A stretch of 9,559 nucleotides of DNA. It comes from Anaerolineae bacterium. GTDB taxonomy: Bacteria; Chloroflexota; Anaerolineae; UBA4142. The position numbers and the translations under genes were made by a program. The stretch lies in assembly GCA_027457205.1 (NCBI GenBank), contig DAIDTM010000388.1, forward strand, positions 1 to 9,559. The letters are read 5' to 3'. Below, one piece after another: positions 1 through 6,295 of the stretch. Each line of letters starts with the position of its first letter. Within the stretch, counting starts at the first letter, position 1. The notes under the pieces are model-generated. The model had not been told where the DNA came from. It did no database searches and was given only the letters and a program-made list of their open reading frames with translations.

Positions 1-2
1 CC

Positions 3-1172
3 ACGCTGCGCGTCGGCGAGACGCGCCAGACGAGCGACTTTGGCAGCGCGACGGTGAGCCGCGCGCACTTTGACGTCGGCTGCAACGATGGCGAACAGAT
101 GGACATCCGCGCGTATTACTTGCCTGCGCCCGCGCCAACCATCACCGCTACCGCGACGCCGACGGAAACCGCCGCGATCACATCGACGGCGACGATTACG
201 GCGACCGCGACGCCCACGGCGACGATCACGCCGACAGAAACCGTGACCGCGACCACAACGGTCACACCAACGGAAACCGTGACGGCGACCGCAACCGTAA
301 CGGCGACGCGACCGCCCGCGCCGACTGGCGGCATCGCATATCATCGGAACGATAACGGCATCGACCGCGCATACATCCTTAACGTCGCCAATAATATGGT
401 CACGCCGCTCGTCGACGTGGGTCCGGTGATGGACCTCGCGTTGAGCACGAACGCCGCGTTTGGCGCGTGGTCGCCGGACAATTCCAAGTTCGCCTACATT
501 TCCACCGTGTCGCCCGGCGCGTCCAACGTGCTGCGCGTGCTCGACTTTAATTCCAACACGACGCGTCCGCTCTTCTCCTCCGACGCCGGTGGCGGATTGT
601 CCAGCCCGACCTGGTCGCCCGACGGGACCAAGATTGCGTTCGTGCGTTTGGCGGCGAACCAGCGCGTCTGGGCAATCGATGTCGTCAACGCGGATGGCAC
701 GCGCTGCTCCACGCAGTACGTATGCGAGATCACGACCAACACGCACGGCGAGCAATTCCGCGGCGGTTTGGTCTGGTCGAAGCAAGGTCTGTACGCGCTC
801 GCGTTCAACACGACCGGCGCGAACAACGTATACACGATGTACTCCGATGGCAGCGGGCGCGTCGATCTGACCAACTCACCGGCGGACGACAGCACGCCAG
901 TGTGGAGTCCGGACGGCAAGCTGATCGCGTTCACGTCTGACCGCAATGGGCGTCCGCAAATCTACGTGATGAACGCGGATGGCAGCAACCTGCACCGCGT
1001 GAGTCAAGGCAGCGCGGCGGACTTTTCGCCGACGTGGTCGCCGGACGGCAACTGGATTGCGTTCGCGTCCACGCGCAATGGCTCGACCGATATCTACATG
1101 ATGGACGTGAACGGCAACAACGTCACGCGCCTGACGACGACCGGCGGCGATCATCCAGTCTGGTCGCACTGA
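3..1172 (+). CDS. Exported WSPDG/PD40 (TolB-like) beta-propeller protein with Thr/Pro linker, 5'-partial
   Basis: The frame is open from the window edge, so the true start and any signal peptide lie upstream; GTG 54 is only an internal candidate and 389 residues are visible. A short domain tail (about nt 3-125) is followed by a low-complexity Thr/Pro/Ala/Val linker (about 126-323). Six propeller blades then follow, each marked by a Trp motif: WSPDN at 468, WSPDG at 612, WSKQG at 774, WSPDG at 903, WSPDG at 1035 and the closing PVWSH at 1158. Between them are IAF(A/T)S and YVMNADGSN-type strands typical of PD40/TolB repeats. Such propellers usually act outside the cytoplasm as protein- or ligand-binding scaffolds; no catalytic residues are evident. 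A six-blade ring would close at the C terminus, so the 3' end looks complete. The specific function is unknown. The linker style suggests a surface or secreted protein. Confidence 0.85.
   Translation, partial: TLRVGETRQTSDFGSATVSRAHFDVGCNDGEQMDIRAYYLPAPAPTITATATPTETAAITSTATITATATPTATITPTETVTATTTVTPTETVTATATVTATRPPAPTGGIAYHRNDNGIDRAYILNVANNMVTPLVDVGPVMDLALSTNAAFGAWSPDNSKFAYISTVSPGASNVLRVLDFNSNTTRPLFSSDAGGGLSSPTWSPDGTKIAFVRLAANQRVWAIDVVNADGTRCSTQYVCEITTNTHGEQFRGGLVWSKQGLYALAFNTTGANNVYTMYSDGSGRVDLTNSPADDSTPVWSPDGKLIAFTSDRNGRPQIYVMNADGSNLHRVSQGSAADFSPTWSPDGNWIAFASTRNGSTDIYMMDVNGNNVTRLTTTGGDHPVWSH
126..323 (+). repeat. Thr/Pro-rich low-complexity linker with tandem 36-nt units
   Basis: The coding sequence here is almost only Thr, Ala, Val, Pro, Glu and Ile. 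Two adjacent 36-nt units (228-263 and 264-299) encode TPTETVTATTTV and TPTETVTATATV and differ at scattered, mostly synonymous positions. Looser TATATPT units precede them. It is a flexible extracellular linker between the N-terminal domain and the propeller, and prone to copy-number change. Confidence 0.75.
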
Positions 1173-1190
1173 GAGCGAACTTGGCTCTTC

Positions 1191-1240
1191 CGACGCGAAG
1201 ACGCGCGGCAATGCGCGTGTCTTCGCGTCGATGTTTCTTG
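1191..1240 (+). terminator. Probable intrinsic terminator after the propeller gene
   Basis: A strong hairpin starts 18 nt after the TGA. The 5' arm at 1191-1206 pairs with the 3' arm at 1213-1230, with a 2-nt bulge (TG) in the 3' arm and a six-base loop (GGCAAT). The following sequence ATGTTTCTT is only moderately T-rich, so termination efficiency is uncertain. It separates the propeller gene from the solute-binding protein gene. Confidence 0.5.
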
Positions 1241-1294
1241 ATGGTTCAGCACGCGTTCTCCGCCACTGTGAAACCAATAACGATGGGTTGAGAT

Positions 1295-2968
1295 GTGAAA
1301 CCGATGAGTAGACCGTTAAATGTTTTACGACGAGGAATCCCGCGCTTTTCGCTACGCTCAGGACTACTCCTTGCAGTAACGCTCGTCATTTTCCTCGCCG
1401 CCTGCGCGACCAGTCCGATCACAACCGGCACGCCGCCAACCCAGGGCGCGCCCGTGGCAACTGCGCCGGCGCAATCATCGCCCACGCCTACGCTGCCCGC
1501 CGGCGGATCGATCACCATCGGCGTCGTCGGGAACGCGAACCTGGATGTGAACGCGATGCCGGCGTTTCTGCAAAGTGCGGTCTTTGATTCGCTGCTCACC
1601 GTCGATCCGACCAACGGCGCGCTCAAGCCCGGCTTGGCAGAATCGTACCAGGTTTCCAACGACGCGACGACCTACACGTTTCATCTGCGCGCCGGCGTTC
1701 ACTGGCACAACGGCGATCCACTCACTGCGGACGATGTGGTCGCGACGATCAAGGCATTCTCCAGCCCGGAATTCCGCGGCACGCCAGTAACGGATTTCGG
1801 TCCCTTGGCGAGCGCAACCGCGCTCGATAGTCGAACGGTGCAGGTGACTTGGAGCAGCGCTTACTGCTCCGCGCTGACCGGCATCGGCACGCTGAGCATT
1901 TTACCGCGCGCAGTGGCAACCAGCGCGAACTTGCCTCACCTCACACCCGCGCAAATGATCGGCACCGGCGCGCTCAAATTACGTGCGATCAACGGAAACG
2001 AATTTACGCTGGATCGCAATGCCGACTATTACGGCGGCGCGGCGGCGATTGACACGTGGACGCTGCGCGTCTATCCCGACGCCGCCGCGCTGCGCGCCGC
2101 GTTCGCCGCCAAACAAATCGACGTGATGCCGGCGACGGCGGCAGATTATGCCGCGATCACGAGTTTGCCGGGCGCGAATCTCCAATCCAGCGCCGCGCCG
2201 GAAAGCGTCTCGCTGCTGTTCAACACCGAAACACCCGCGCTGAACGACGCGCGCGTGCGCCAGGCGCTCGCGTACGCGCTCGACCGCAACGCGCTGTTGA
2301 ACGACATTGCCGGACAGGGGCAGTTGATCGACGGAAGCGCGCTGCCGGGTTTCTGGGCGAATCCCGCGAATCTGCCGGGCTATGCGTACGATCCGGCAAA
2401 AGCCAAGCAGATCCTCGCGGACGCCGGCTGGCGCGATGCGGGCAACGGCGTGCTCAGCAAAGACGGCAAGCCGATGCAGTTGGAGCTGTGGAGCGAAGCG
2501 GACAATCCAATACTAGAGCCGCTCGCCTTGCGCATCCGCGAGCAACTCACCGCGCTGGGCGTCAGCGTGACGGTGCGGCTGGACGACCGCTCGGGCTGGC
2601 TGACCCGCGCGTTCCAGCATCGTTTCGATCTGCTTCTGCTCACTCGGCAGATACCGCTCGATCCTGACCAGCGGTGGTATTGGCAGTCCGATCAAAACGC
2701 GATGGGCAGCGGGTACAACTTTGGCTCCTACGCCAATCCGCGTCTGGACACGGCGTTTGCGGATTTGCAGCGCGCGCCCGCGTGCGATCCAACAGCGCGC
2801 GCCGCGCTCTTCGGTCAGATCGATCAGACGCTGGTGACGGAAGCGCCTGCCGTGTTTCTGCTCGCGCCGAAGCAGTACCTCGTTAGCAGCGACCGCGTCG
2901 CTGGACTCGCGCCCAGCGCGTTCGCCGGCGAATTTTGGAATATCAACGCGTGGCACGTGAAACAGTGA
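1295..2968 (+). CDS. ABC transporter solute-binding lipoprotein, oligopeptide/nickel (SBP_bac_5, DppA/OppA-like) family
   Basis: The 557-aa length is usual for family 5 binding proteins, which capture oligopeptides, nickel chelates or some oligosaccharides outside the membrane and deliver them to an ABC permease. The N terminus has Arg-rich residues, a hydrophobic stretch (about 23-36) and a lipobox LAAC with lipidated Cys37, then a Thr/Pro linker to about residue 70. Family hallmarks are the early segment LKPGLAESYQVSNDATTYTF with RAGVHWHNGDPLTADDVV, then VRQALAYALDRNALL, and AYDPAKAKQILADAGW further on. The start is GTG 1295; ATG 1304 (Met4) is an equally possible start, and neither has a clear ribosome binding site. 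No permease or ATPase gene is in the window, so the ligand is unknown. The alpha-galactosidase reading frame follows after 72 nt. Confidence 0.92.
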   Translation: MKPMSRPLNVLRRGIPRFSLRSGLLLAVTLVIFLAACATSPITTGTPPTQGAPVATAPAQSSPTPTLPAGGSITIGVVGNANLDVNAMPAFLQSAVFDSLLTVDPTNGALKPGLAESYQVSNDATTYTFHLRAGVHWHNGDPLTADDVVATIKAFSSPEFRGTPVTDFGPLASATALDSRTVQVTWSSAYCSALTGIGTLSILPRAVATSANLPHLTPAQMIGTGALKLRAINGNEFTLDRNADYYGGAAAIDTWTLRVYPDAAALRAAFAAKQIDVMPATAADYAAITSLPGANLQSSAAPESVSLLFNTETPALNDARVRQALAYALDRNALLNDIAGQGQLIDGSALPGFWANPANLPGYAYDPAKAKQILADAGWRDAGNGVLSKDGKPMQLELWSEADNPILEPLALRIREQLTALGVSVTVRLDDRSGWLTRAFQHRFDLLLLTRQIPLDPDQRWYWQSDQNAMGSGYNFGSYANPRLDTAFADLQRAPACDPTARAALFGQIDQTLVTEAPAVFLLAPKQYLVSSDRVAGLAPSAFAGEFWNINAWHVKQ

Positions 2969-3017
2969 CGGAGGACAGAAGACGAAAGACCGACGCGTCC
3001 GTCCTTCGTCGTCCGTC
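2967..3017 (+). repeat. Imperfect inverted repeat of GACGGA-like units between two genes
   Basis: The left arm begins GACGGAGGAC and carries further GAC-purine units. The right arm ends CGTCGTCCGTC. The arms meet at the palindrome GACGCGTC (2992-2999). Pairing is imperfect (outer GACGGA with TCCGTC, then GAC with GTC, GAA with TTC). It overlaps the last two bases of the TGA stop of the solute-binding protein gene and ends 23 nt before the next ATG. It could act as a weak hairpin in the mRNA, or be a small dispersed repeat; see the related copy at 3590-3654. Confidence 0.6.
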
Positions 3018-3031
3018 ATCCATCCAATGTC

Positions 3032-3035
3032 GAGG
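3032..3035 (+). promoter_or_regulatory. Ribosome binding site for the alpha-galactosidase gene
   Basis: GAGG lies five bases upstream of ATG 3041 and supports that start. Confidence 0.6.
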
Positions 3036-3040
3036 TAAAC

Positions 3041-3697
3041 ATGCCCGACACGATTCTCCTCCACGACCGCTTACTCCTCGACCCCGCGCGCGGCGCGTTC
3101 GATTTTGTTTTTCACACTGAAACTATCCTGCAAGACGCGACGGCTTGTCTCACGTACCGCGACGCGCACGGCAACGCGCATCTCGTCACGCTCGCCGGTG
3201 ATCGGGTGGCGTATGGCATCGCAGGAAATCGCGTGACGATGAGCCGAAGCGATGGTACCGTCGAACTGGTCTGGAATGCCAAACTGGACGACGAATCGTA
3301 CCTCTGGCTCGAGGTGGTGAACCGCAGCCGCGAGCCGATTCAACTCGACGACCTGCGCGTGCTCTCGCTTGATGCCCTGCGCGGCGCGCGCGTAAACCTG
3401 GGCGCATCGCCGCGCCAATGGCGATTCTTCCAAAATGGCTGGCAGTCCTGGTCGGCAACGTTTGCGCGCGCAACGGACAACGGTATCCACGTCGATCCAA
3501 ACACGGACGAGTACCGCGTCCAGCACCAGCCGCCCGCGCTTCCGACCGCGCCCAAGACGCTTGCGAGCGAGTGGTTCACCGTACTGACGGACGGAGGACC
3601 GCTGCGCGAGACGGACGACCGAAAAAATCCGTCTTCCGTCTTCCGTCTTCCGTCGATTCTTTTCGGTTTCGTCACCACTGCCAACCAACTCTCCTAA
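3041..3697 (+). CDS. N-terminal fragment of the GH36 alpha-galactosidase (218 aa)
   Basis: This is what would be made if translation ends at TAA 3695-3697. It holds only the N-terminal beta-supersandwich, including FFQNGWQSWSA, which in GH36 enzymes packs against the barrel and contributes to the active-site entrance. It has no catalytic Asp. About residues 184-205 come from the GACGGA/TCCGTC repeat and look foreign: SSVFRLPS is simply the heptamer read in successive frames. The segment before it (SEWFTVLTD) and after it (LFGFVTTANQLS) looks like normal GH36 sequence. Confidence 0.7.
   Translation: MPDTILLHDRLLLDPARGAFDFVFHTETILQDATACLTYRDAHGNAHLVTLAGDRVAYGIAGNRVTMSRSDGTVELVWNAKLDDESYLWLEVVNRSREPIQLDDLRVLSLDALRGARVNLGASPRQWRFFQNGWQSWSATFARATDNGIHVDPNTDEYRVQHQPPALPTAPKTLASEWFTVLTDGGPLRETDDRKNPSSVFRLPSILFGFVTTANQLS
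3590..3654 (+). repeat. Heptamer tandem repeat within a small inverted repeat inside the GH36 frame
   Basis: Positions 3628-3654 are three full copies of TCCGTCT plus TCCGTC. Upstream, GACGGACGACCGA (3610-3622) is nearly the reverse complement (two mismatches in 13) with a short A-rich spacer, and the segment begins GACGGAGGAC at 3590, identical over ten bases to 2967-2976. The reading frame is kept through it. It is probably a dispersed palindromic element or slippage-prone repeat that expanded in the gene. Confidence 0.7.
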
Positions 3698-3802
3698 ATT
3701 CGTTTGCAATTGGACGGCGATGCGTTCGCGCGGCTGGACGCGACCGCGTTTGCCGATGGCGTGCGCGTTGAGCCGGGTGAAACGTTTGCGTCGGAGAAAC
3801 TG

Positions 3803-5419
3803 ATGCTCGCGTTCGGCGATGATCCGCTCGCGCTGGCAGAACGCTACGCCGCGCGGCTCGGCGAGACGATGCACGCGCGCATTCCCGCGTCGCCGCTGAC
3901 CGGCTGGTGCACGTGGTACTATTTTTTCGGCGAGAACACCGAACGCGACGTGATCGCAAATCTTGAGCGCATCCGCGCCGAGCGTCTGCCGCTCGACGTG
4001 ATCCTGATCGACGACGGCTATCAAACCGCAGACGGCGATTGGACGAGTGCCAACGCGGAGAAATTCCCGCACGGAATGAAATCGCTCGCCGACGAAATCA
4101 AGCGCGCCGGCTTGACGCCGGCGATCTGGCTTGCGCCGTTCGCCGCGAACGAAAACTCGCAACTGGCGCGCGAGCATCCAGAGTTTCTGCTGCGCGACGC
4201 GAACGGCGAGCCGGTTTGCTCCTGGATTCATTGGGGCGCGAAATGTTTCTCGCTCGATCTGTCGCGCGCCGATGTGCAGAATTGGCTGCGCGATTTGTTT
4301 CGTACGCTGAGCGACGACTGGGGCTATGAACTTTTCAAACTCGATTTCACCTACACCGCCGCCGCGCCCGGCGTCCACGCCGATCTGAAAACGACCCGCG
4401 CGCAGGCGCTGCGGCGCGGCTTTGAGATCATCCGCGAGACCATCGGCGACAAAAAGATTCTCGGCTGCGGCGCGCCGCTCGGTCCCAGCGTTGGCTTGGT
4501 CGACGCGATGCGGATCGGACCGGACGTGTCGATCAACTGGGAGCCGATCTTTCACGGCGACCCAACCGAGCCATCGACCGCGTACGCGATGCGGAACACG
4601 CTGACGCGCGCGTTCCTGCACAACCGCCTGTGGCAGAACGATCCGGACTGCGTGCTCGTGCGCCGCCGTGACGACGAAAGCGCGCTCGTGTTGAACGAAA
4701 TGCGGACGATGGTGTCGCTCATCGGTTTGTCCGGCGGCGCGGTGCTCTCGTCCGACAACCTGCCGTCGATCCGGCGCGGACGATTGAAATACCTCAAGCA
4801 AATCCTGCCGCCAACCGGACGCGCCGCGCGCGCCATCGATCTGTTCGAGAATGAATTGCCGCGATTGTTCGCGCTGCCGGCGAAAACGGAGTGGAGCGAG
4901 TGGCTAGTGCTCGGCGCGCTGAACTGGAGCGACAAAACGACGACGACGGAAATCGCTTTCGAGACGTTGGGACTCGACCCGCGTCGCGAGTATCACGTTT
5001 ACAACTACTGGCATCGCCGTTATCTCGGCGTCGTGCGCGAGCGTGTCAAGATCGCGCGGCACCAGCCGCACGAGACGCGCGTGTTGCTCTTCAAGCCGGC
5101 GTCCGACCGCGCGGAATTATTGACGACGACGTTTCACCTCGCGCAGGGATTATGTGAGGTCAAGCACGTCGAGCGGCGCGAAGAACTGCGCGCGGGCAAG
5201 CGCGGCGCGCAAAAGAGCGTCGAGATTCTGAAGGTGGAATTGGAGAAGAAGGGCGTTCAGCGCGGCGAAGTGTTATTCGCGATTCCGAAAGGGGGGAAGG
5301 TCGTCGCCGCGCGCGTCGATGGGCGCGTGTCGCCGCATCGCATCGTGGACAAGAGCATCGTCGTGGTGGGGCTGACGTTGGACGAGCGCGCGGTAGTAGA
5401 GATTGAGACGAGCACGTAG
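3803..5419 (+). CDS. C-terminal catalytic fragment of the GH36 alpha-galactosidase
   Basis: The frame is open right after TAA 3695-3697. TTG 3704 has no ribosome binding site, but ATG 3803 is preceded by GGAG at 3793-3796 with a six-base gap, so it is the best re-initiation start; it would give 538 aa. That product keeps the whole barrel: GWCTWYYFF at 3902, the DD pair at 4010, nucleophile Asp at 4343 and acid/base Asp at 4523. The C-terminal beta domain contains VLGALNWSD and YHVYNYWHRRYLG. It lacks the N-terminal sandwich, so folding and activity are doubtful. The last about 60 residues are rich in Lys/Arg/Glu. Codon use matches the GC-rich neighbours. Confidence 0.6.
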   Translation: MLAFGDDPLALAERYAARLGETMHARIPASPLTGWCTWYYFFGENTERDVIANLERIRAERLPLDVILIDDGYQTADGDWTSANAEKFPHGMKSLADEIKRAGLTPAIWLAPFAANENSQLAREHPEFLLRDANGEPVCSWIHWGAKCFSLDLSRADVQNWLRDLFRTLSDDWGYELFKLDFTYTAAAPGVHADLKTTRAQALRRGFEIIRETIGDKKILGCGAPLGPSVGLVDAMRIGPDVSINWEPIFHGDPTEPSTAYAMRNTLTRAFLHNRLWQNDPDCVLVRRRDDESALVLNEMRTMVSLIGLSGGAVLSSDNLPSIRRGRLKYLKQILPPTGRAARAIDLFENELPRLFALPAKTEWSEWLVLGALNWSDKTTTTEIAFETLGLDPRREYHVYNYWHRRYLGVVRERVKIARHQPHETRVLLFKPASDRAELLTTTFHLAQGLCEVKHVERREELRAGKRGAQKSVEILKVELEKKGVQRGEVLFAIPKGGKVVAARVDGRVSPHRIVDKSIVVVGLTLDERAVVEIETST

Positions 5420-5485
5420 GCGCACGTCAGTTGTTTCTTTTTTGCCCGACGATTTCATGGCTTTGAAGCGAGATTGGATCAAGCA
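5420..5485 (+). other. Intergenic junction where composition changes
   Basis: A T-rich tract (5431-5443) follows the GH36 stop, but only a four-base stem (ACGT/ACGT) precedes it, so a terminator is doubtful. No convincing promoter hexamers or purine-rich ribosome binding site are seen before ATG 5486. GC content falls from here into the next gene, marking the left edge of the lower-GC segment. Confidence 0.5.
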
Positions 5486-6295
5486 ATGGAAACCGTGCTT
5501 GTTATTTCATACTTTTCTTGTATACTCCTCTGTGTTCTCTGCTTGCTTTTCCTTTCTTCATACCTGATGTTTCTCAATCCACAGGCTGCAAGGCGAAGAA
5601 GCATTAGGAAGCAAGCCAAGGTTGATTACCAAAACGCTCGGGGCACATCACATTTATCAATGTTACGCGATGCACGCAGTCGTACTAACATGGTGATTCG
5701 CCAATATCAACAGGAACTATCCAGGGCTCAGAAGCAATCTGCAAGTCTGCAGAAAGAACAACAAGATAGGCTGAGAGATGCTTTGGAAAAGCATATTGCT
5801 TACGATCGGCTTACCGAAGTGGACGGGATTGGTCCCAAACTCCGAGACCGTATTCTATCAGCAACCTTCCGCTCTCGCATCACAGACTTGGAGTTTGCTG
5901 GTCGTGTGCAAGGTGTTGGGGCATCGCGTCAACAGGCGATCAACAGGTGGATACAGGACTATGAAAACCGCATAGATGCTCTCTTGGACACCGATTTTCC
6001 TGGCAAGAAGGCGATACGCGAGAGTTATCAAGGAAAGTCACGCAACTTGGAGAATCATATCAATAATCTCAACGCTCGTTGTGAGACCATGAATGAACAT
6101 CTCAAGCGTCTGCAATTGTGGATAGAAAAGCTAGAGAAGGTTCAGGTCGATGACTTTGTAAAGGCACTGGAAAAACCAACAAATGCGCCTGAAGTGTTGA
6201 ATGACCATCTCGATGATTATATCAAAGGCGTGTTTGCCGAGTGGGAGCCTGTTCCTAAGTGGTTTAAGGAGCTGATAGCGGCGGAGGCTGAATGA
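5486..6295 (+). CDS. Membrane-anchored coiled-coil protein with tandem helix-hairpin-helix motifs
   Basis: The protein is 269 aa from ATG 5486; an in-frame TTG at 5474 would add four residues. Residues 3-28 form one hydrophobic membrane segment with Cys12, Cys16 and Cys19. A basic cluster (RRRSIRKQAK, about 37-46) follows and by the positive-inside rule puts the rest in the cytoplasm. Residues about 60-105 are Gln/Glu/Lys/Arg-rich and probably helical coiled coil. Then come two helix-hairpin-helix motifs, VDGIGPKLRDRIL (about 112-124) and VQGVGASRQQAI (about 141-152), which commonly bind DNA backbone non-specifically. A second helical stretch (about 186-230) and an acidic tail follow. The tandem HhH recalls the C-terminal HhH of YegI-like kinase proteins, but no kinase domain is present. 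The stop overlaps the start of the SNF2 gene, so the two are co-translated. The function is unknown; a membrane-tethered DNA-binding partner of the ATPase is an inference. Confidence 0.85.
   Translation: METVLVISYFSCILLCVLCLLFLSSYLMFLNPQAARRRSIRKQAKVDYQNARGTSHLSMLRDARSRTNMVIRQYQQELSRAQKQSASLQKEQQDRLRDALEKHIAYDRLTEVDGIGPKLRDRILSATFRSRITDLEFAGRVQGVGASRQQAINRWIQDYENRIDALLDTDFPGKKAIRESYQGKSRNLENHINNLNARCETMNEHLKRLQLWIEKLEKVQVDDFVKALEKPTNAPEVLNDHLDDYIKGVFAEWEPVPKWFKELIAAEAE
6283..6287 (+). promoter_or_regulatory. Ribosome binding site inside the HhH gene for the SNF2 gene
   Basis: GGAGG lies four bases before ATG 6292 and seven before the second in-frame ATG 6295. The better spacing favours 6295 (833 aa) as the initiator. 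The first ATG overlaps the upstream TGA as ATGA, the usual arrangement for translational coupling. Confidence 0.65.

Larger units (their letters stand above)
3041..5419 (+). pseudogene. GH36 alpha-galactosidase interrupted by an in-frame TAA
   Basis: Read through the stop, this is one 792-position reading frame. Alpha-galactosidases (EC 3.2.1.22) release terminal alpha-1,6-galactose from raffinose-type sugars and galactomannan. The order is an N-terminal beta-sandwich with FFQNGWQSWS (about residues 127-136), a (beta/alpha)8 barrel from GWCTWYYFF (288) with substrate-binding D324-D325 in IDDGYQ, nucleophile D435 in FKLDFTY, acid/base D495 in RIGPDVS, and a C-terminal beta domain. The D435-D495 spacing of 60 matches, from memory, the Thermotoga maritima GalA pair D327/D387. 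Codon 219 is TAA (3695-3697). The sequence around it, GFVTTANQLS then IRLQLDGD, reads as a continuous family segment in the same frame, where CAA (Gln) would fit. No signal peptide is seen, so it is probably cytoplasmic. It could be a genuine nonsense mutation or a one-base sequencing error. Confidence 0.85.

Noticed and set aside
116..334. Antisense Val/Ala-repeat open frame over the Thr/Pro linker
   Set aside because: It is the complement of the ACG/ACC-rich linker; its composition explains it fully.
3695..3697. Reassigned TAA codon coding for an amino acid
   Set aside because: TAA also ends the SNF2 gene (8794-8796) and the mgtA gene (8984-8986) at the expected family C termini, so it is a normal stop here.
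3690..3710. Programmed frameshift joining the two GH36 halves
   Set aside because: Both halves are in the same frame; the only break is the TAA codon, and no slippery sequence is needed.
3071..4801. Long antisense open frame (576 codons) over the GH36 gene
   Set aside because: It is Arg/Ala/Val-rich with no domain signature, and lies opposite a well-supported GH36 frame. Long shadow frames are common in GC-rich DNA.
5411..5444. Intrinsic terminator after the GH36 gene
   Set aside because: There is a T-rich tract, but the only stem before it is four base pairs, too weak to call.
5457..5567. 36-codon frame starting ATG 5457, overlapping the HhH gene start
   Set aside because: It is out of frame with the HhH protein, Cys/Phe-rich only because it overlaps the membrane-segment codons, and has no ribosome binding site.
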